Origin: Clostridium sp. CAG:273
Lineage (GTDB): Bacteria; Bacillota; Clostridia; TANB77; CAG-508
NCBI GenBank assembly: GCA_000438355.1
Contig: FR901481.1
Span: 1 to 10,120 of the forward strand
Reading direction: 5' to 3'
DNA length: 10,120 nt
Shown here: positions 7,721 to 10,120 of the stretch, piece after piece
Layout: every line of letters begins with the position of its first letter
Position numbering within the stretch: position 1 is the stretch's first letter
Program-made: the position numbers and the translations under genes
Notes under the pieces: model-generated
What the model was told of the DNA's origin: nothing
Databases searched by the model: none
What the model saw: only the letters and a program-made list of their open reading frames with translations

Positions 7721-7886
7721 TGTGGATTTAGTGGAAAACTATTGCAAGTGTCTATTTCCTTAAGTTAGACCTTGTGGATAACTCTGTGGATAAGTGGATA
7801 AGTTATTTACACTTTCATTTTTTAGTTGGGTATAAATTAGATATCAACAAGTTATTTACACGAAATTCACATATGCATGTGGATAT
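7721..7886. other. oriC DnaA-box cluster between dnaA and dnaN
   Basis: Two perfect boxes (TTATCCACA on the minus strand) lie at 7781-7773 and 7793-7785, 12 bp apart. A third, one mismatch off, follows at 7801-7793. Near boxes TTATTTACA lie on the plus strand at 7803-7811 and 7852-7860, and ATATCCACA on the minus strand at 7886-7878. Degenerate ones at 7721-7729 and 7730-7738 sit next to the trio array. The density and the placement between dnaA and dnaN identify the replication origin. Confidence 0.9.
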
Positions 7887-7891
7887 CTAAT
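7836..7891. repeat. Inverted repeat within oriC
   Basis: ATTAGATATC (7836-7845) and GATATCTAAT (7882-7891) are perfect inverted copies. After one mismatch three more pairs match (ACA with TGT). The two arms enclose two near DnaA boxes, and the right arm overlaps the box at 7878-7886. A role in origin architecture is possible but unproven. Confidence 0.55.
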
Positions 7892-7905
7892 GTACCATTT
7901 CCGTA

Positions 7906-7944
7906 GGAAGAGATGCATTACTTTTTTCAAACAGATGCTCTTCC
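7906..7944. repeat. Hairpin just downstream of dnaA
   Basis: GGAAGAG (7906-7912) and CTCTTCC (7938-7944) are inverted copies with a 25-base loop; inner ATGC/GCAT pairing is also possible. It lies about 25 bp after the dnaA stop. No U-run follows the stem on the dnaA side, so it is a weak terminator candidate and could instead partly limit read-through into dnaN or be part of the origin. Confidence 0.4.
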
Positions 7945-7968
7945 AAACAGAATTTTTAAAAAATGTAT

Positions 7969-9321
7969 TTACTTATTATTATCACTGGAAGTGATTAAGT
8001 TTTTCACACTATCCACAACCATTTTTAAATTGTTATCTTGTTTCATATCTTTTTCAATTTTATTGCATGCATGTAGTACTGTTGAATGATCTCTTTTTCC
8101 AAAACAAGAGCCGATTGCATTTGTTGACATCTGTGCAATGTTTCTACATAAATACATTGCAATTTGTCTCGGAAGAGCAATATCATTTGAACGTCTAGAA
8201 CCTTTTAAGTCATTAACAGTTATATTAAAATATTTTGCAACAGTTTCTTGAATTAAGTCATATGAAAGTACTTTTTCTTTATTTGTTACAACATCATTAA
8301 TTGCTCTTTCTGCCATTTCCATAGTTATTGGAGCTTGAGTTAAAGAAGATGTTGCAATTAATCTATTTAAAGTTCCTTCCAATTCTCTAATATTAGAATC
8401 TATTTTTGTAGCAATATTAGATAATATGTCATCATCTATATAAATATTATCTAATTGAGCTTTCTTTTTTAATATTGCAAAACGTGTTTCGTAATCTGGA
8501 TTGGAAATGTCTGCAATTAATCCCCATTCAAAACGAGACTTAAGTCTATCTTCTAATAATTGAATATCTTTTGGGGGTCTATCACTAGATATAATAATTT
8601 GTTTTCCACTACCATGTAAACTATTAAATGTGTGGAAAAATTCTTCTTGAATTCTTTCTTTACCTGCTATAAACTGAATATCATCAATTAATAATACGTC
8701 TATATTTCTATATTTATTTTTAAATTGTTCTGTTTTTGAGTCTTTTATAGCATTTATTAATTGATTTGTAAATTTTTCAGAATCTACATATAATACATTT
8801 AGTGTTTTATTATTTTTTAATACTTCATTTCCTATAGCATGCATTAAGTGAGTTTTTCCAAGACCAGAACCTCCATATACAAAAAGTGGATTATAAGATT
8901 TTGCAGGAGCTTCTGCAACAGCTAAAGCTGCAGCATGAGCAAACCTGTTGTTATTTCCAACAACAAATGTGTCAAATGTATATTTAGGGTTAAGATTAGA
9001 ATTTGGATTTACATAAGAAGTTGTTGATTGCTCGAAATGAGTAGCTTCCTCTATTGGAGCACTATCATCCGATTTTAAAACAACATTAATGTCCCATTCC
9101 TTATTTGTTAGAAATCTAAATGTGTTTTTAAATAAATCATAGTATCTGGACATTATAGAATCTTTTTGAAAAACTGTATTTGCAACTAATACAATATTAC
9201 CATTCTCAGCACTTTCGATTTCTAAATCTTTAATCCATGTTTCATAAGATATTTTAGTTACTTCATCTTTTAAAAGATCTTTTGCTTTTGTTAGTAGTTC
9301 GCTTAATTCTTTATTATTCAT
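7969..9321 (-). CDS. dnaA: Chromosomal replication initiator protein DnaA
   Basis: DnaA binds DnaA boxes and oligomerises with ATP to open oriC. All four domains are present in 450 residues: the domain I partner-interaction region (1 to about 85, SYETWI), a short linker (about 86-112), the AAA+ domain with Walker A GGSGLGKTH (150-158), Walker B LLIDDIQF (210-217), sensor 1 ISSDRPP (244-250), arginine finger R263 in LKSRFEWGL and sensor 2 IRELEGTLNR (311-320), and domain IV with the DNA-binding signature GKRDHSTVLHA (408-418). The ATG at 9321 is preceded by GGAAGGAC (9338-9331). DnaA boxes flank the gene on both sides, those upstream lying in its own leader, so autoregulation is likely. Confidence 0.99.
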   Translation of the reverse strand: MNNKELSELLTKAKDLLKDEVTKISYETWIKDLEIESAENGNIVLVANTVFQKDSIMSRYYDLFKNTFRFLTNKEWDINVVLKSDDSAPIEEATHFEQSTTSYVNPNSNLNPKYTFDTFVVGNNNRFAHAAALAVAEAPAKSYNPLFVYGGSGLGKTHLMHAIGNEVLKNNKTLNVLYVDSEKFTNQLINAIKDSKTEQFKNKYRNIDVLLIDDIQFIAGKERIQEEFFHTFNSLHGSGKQIIISSDRPPKDIQLLEDRLKSRFEWGLIADISNPDYETRFAILKKKAQLDNIYIDDDILSNIATKIDSNIRELEGTLNRLIATSSLTQAPITMEMAERAINDVVTNKEKVLSYDLIQETVAKYFNITVNDLKGSRRSNDIALPRQIAMYLCRNIAQMSTNAIGSCFGKRDHSTVLHACNKIEKDMKQDNNLKMVVDSVKNLITSSDNNK

Positions 9322-9371
9322 TACGATTCAGTCCTTCCAAAATGTGATGGTAATATAGAATTACATAAAAG

Positions 9372-9404
9372 TTATACACATAATTATCCACATTATGTGT
9401 ATAA
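9372..9404. promoter_or_regulatory. Palindrome of three DnaA boxes upstream of dnaA (second oriC part)
   Basis: TTATACACATAAT (9372-9384) and ATTATGTGTATAA (9392-9404) are perfect 13-bp inverted copies around a 7-base centre. They supply near boxes TTATACACA at 9372-9380 (plus) and 9404-9396 (minus), while a perfect TTATCCACA spans the centre at 9384-9392 (plus). The element lies in the predicted leader of the dnaA mRNA, so it could act as an origin subsite, an autorepression site, and an RNA hairpin. Confidence 0.85.
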
Positions 9405-9418
9405 TTATAACAGTTTAT

Positions 9419-9448
9419 ATCATATCAAAGATTGAATAGTATAGTCAA
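9419..9448 (-). promoter_or_regulatory. Predicted dnaA promoter
   Basis: On the minus strand TTGACT (9448-9443) and TATGAT (9424-9419) are separated by 18 bp, which places the transcript start near 9412 and gives a leader of about 90 nt that contains the three DnaA boxes. Bound DnaA would lie directly in the path of transcription. Confidence 0.6.
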
Positions 9449-9485
9449 TAAAAAAGAAAAAAAATCTTAAAATTATTTATAATAC

Positions 9486-9515
9486 TTGACATATAAGTAG
9501 TTTCAGGTGTATAAT
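9486..9515 (+). promoter_or_regulatory. Promoter of rpmH-rnpA
   Basis: Perfect TTGACA (9486-9491) and perfect TATAAT (9510-9515) are spaced by 18 bp, with a start expected near 9522. This is the strongest promoter in the window, as expected for a ribosomal protein gene. It diverges from the dnaA promoter. Confidence 0.85.
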
Positions 9516-9578
9516 ACTCATTATGAAAAAATAGGAATAATCCGTTTATGGTTTATATAAAATTTTAGGAGGTGCAAA

Positions 9579-9713
9579 ATGAAAAGAACATATCAACCAA
9601 AAAAGAGACAAGAACAAAAAGAACATGGTTTTATGAAAAGAATGAAAACTAGAGCAGGAAGAAATATTTTAAAAGCTAGACGTGCTAAAGGAAGAAAAAA
9701 ATTAAGCGCATAA
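9579..9713 (+). CDS. rpmH: Ribosomal protein bL34
   Basis: A 44-residue, highly basic protein of the large ribosomal subunit: MKRTYQPKKRQEQKEHGFMK at the start and LKARRAKGRKKLSA at the end, with the typical GFMKRMKTRAGR core. The length is exactly that of the family. AGGAGG (9567-9572) lies 6 nt before the ATG. It is the usual neighbour of rnpA and dnaA at clostridial and Bacillus origins, and is too short for many gene finders. Confidence 0.98.
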   Translation: MKRTYQPKKRQEQKEHGFMKRMKTRAGRNILKARRAKGRKKLSA

Positions 9714-9717
9714 ATAT

Positions 9718-9743
9718 AAGTCCACAATTTAGTGGACTTTTTT
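9718..9743 (+). terminator. Intrinsic terminator or attenuator between rpmH and rnpA
   Basis: AAGTCCAC (9718-9725) and GTGGACTT (9732-9739) form an 8-bp stem with a 6-base loop, and the T-run at 9738-9743 follows directly. It begins 5 bp after the rpmH stop and ends 24 bp before the rnpA start. Partial read-through would give many bL34 transcripts and few RnpA transcripts, matching their different cellular needs. Confidence 0.8.
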
Positions 9744-9767
9744 AGGATAATTATAAGTGATGTGAAT

Positions 9768-10106
9768 ATGAGAAAAATTAAAACCTTAAAGAAAAATTAT
9801 GAATTTAAAAATGTTTTAAATAAAGGAAAATTTTATTTAGGAAAGCAAATTATTATATATATATCTAAAAATAAAGTAAATGAAAATAGAATAGGAATAG
9901 CTATAAGTACTAAATTATGTAAGGCTGTAAAAAGAAATAGATTAAAAAGACTAATAAGAGAAAATTACAGACTAATAAAAGATAATTTAGAACAAGGTTA
10001 TAACATTGTATTTTTGTGGAATAAGAAAGTAGATTTTCATGATGCCAATTTTTTTATAATAGAAAAAGATATGAAGTCTATTTTTAAGAAAATAGGTATT
10101 TTATAA
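9768..10106 (+). CDS. rnpA: Ribonuclease P protein component
   Basis: RnpA is the small basic protein that assists RNase P RNA in cutting 5' leaders from pre-tRNAs. The product of 112 residues is of normal length, with the RNR signature KAVKRNRLKRLIRENYR at about residues 55-71 and the usual start MRKIKTLKKNYEF. I chose the ATG at 9768. A longer frame opens at GTG 9732, but that codon is in the stem of the terminator and adds residues not seen in the family. GTGAT (9757-9761), 6 nt upstream, partly matches the ribosome binding consensus GGTGAT, so initiation is probably weak. The gene is complete, ending at TAA 10104-10106; only 14 bases follow it. Confidence 0.96.
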   Translation: MRKIKTLKKNYEFKNVLNKGKFYLGKQIIIYISKNKVNENRIGIAISTKLCKAVKRNRLKRLIRENYRLIKDNLEQGYNIVFLWNKKVDFHDANFFIIEKDMKSIFKKIGIL

Positions 10107-10120
10107 TAATTATAATATTT

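Noticed and set aside
9732..9767. N-terminal extension of rnpA from GTG 9732
   Set aside because: The GTG lies in the terminator stem, has no ribosome binding site, and the added residues are unlike the family; ATG 9768 gives the normal RnpA start.

Overview
The window is the chromosomal replication-origin region of a very AT-rich, low-GC Gram-positive bacterium. Gene order, protein similarity and strong AGGAGG ribosome binding sites suggest class Clostridia (Bacillota). I cannot name the genus; an uncultured gut-type clostridial lineage would fit, but that is a guess.

Right part (about 7660-10106): the origin core. rpmH and rnpA run rightward on the plus strand. dnaA and dnaN run leftward on the minus strand. 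DnaA-binding sequence sits on both sides of dnaA, giving a two-part oriC as in Bacillus. The rpmH-dnaA gap has a 33-bp palindrome with three DnaA boxes. The dnaA-dnaN gap has two perfect and several near-perfect boxes, a run of six DnaA-trio triplets, and an AT-rich stretch that is the likely unwinding site.

Middle (3207-7658): dnaN, recF, remB (DUF370) and gyrB form a tightly packed leftward operon transcribed with replication. recF and remB overlap by one base. The small S4-domain gene yaaA, often found between dnaN and recF, is absent.

Left-middle (2449-3206): about 750 bp without a gene, extremely AT-rich. It holds a strong 12-bp hairpin without a U-tract, two near DnaA boxes in a small hairpin, imperfect direct repeats of unknown nature, and a good sigma-70-type promoter facing left.

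Left end (1-2440): a conjugation (type IV secretion) gene cluster, unexpected next to gyrB. It holds a 187-residue gene with an excellent ribosome binding site but ATT where the start codon should be, then a VirB4-type ATPase gene broken by a single-base frameshift inside its Walker A motif (also with ATT at the expected start), then the first six codons of a further gene. It looks like part of an integrative conjugative element that is decaying or silenced while its reading frames remain mostly intact. The most unusual observations are the paired ATT starts and the frameshift; the oriC elements are the best supported.
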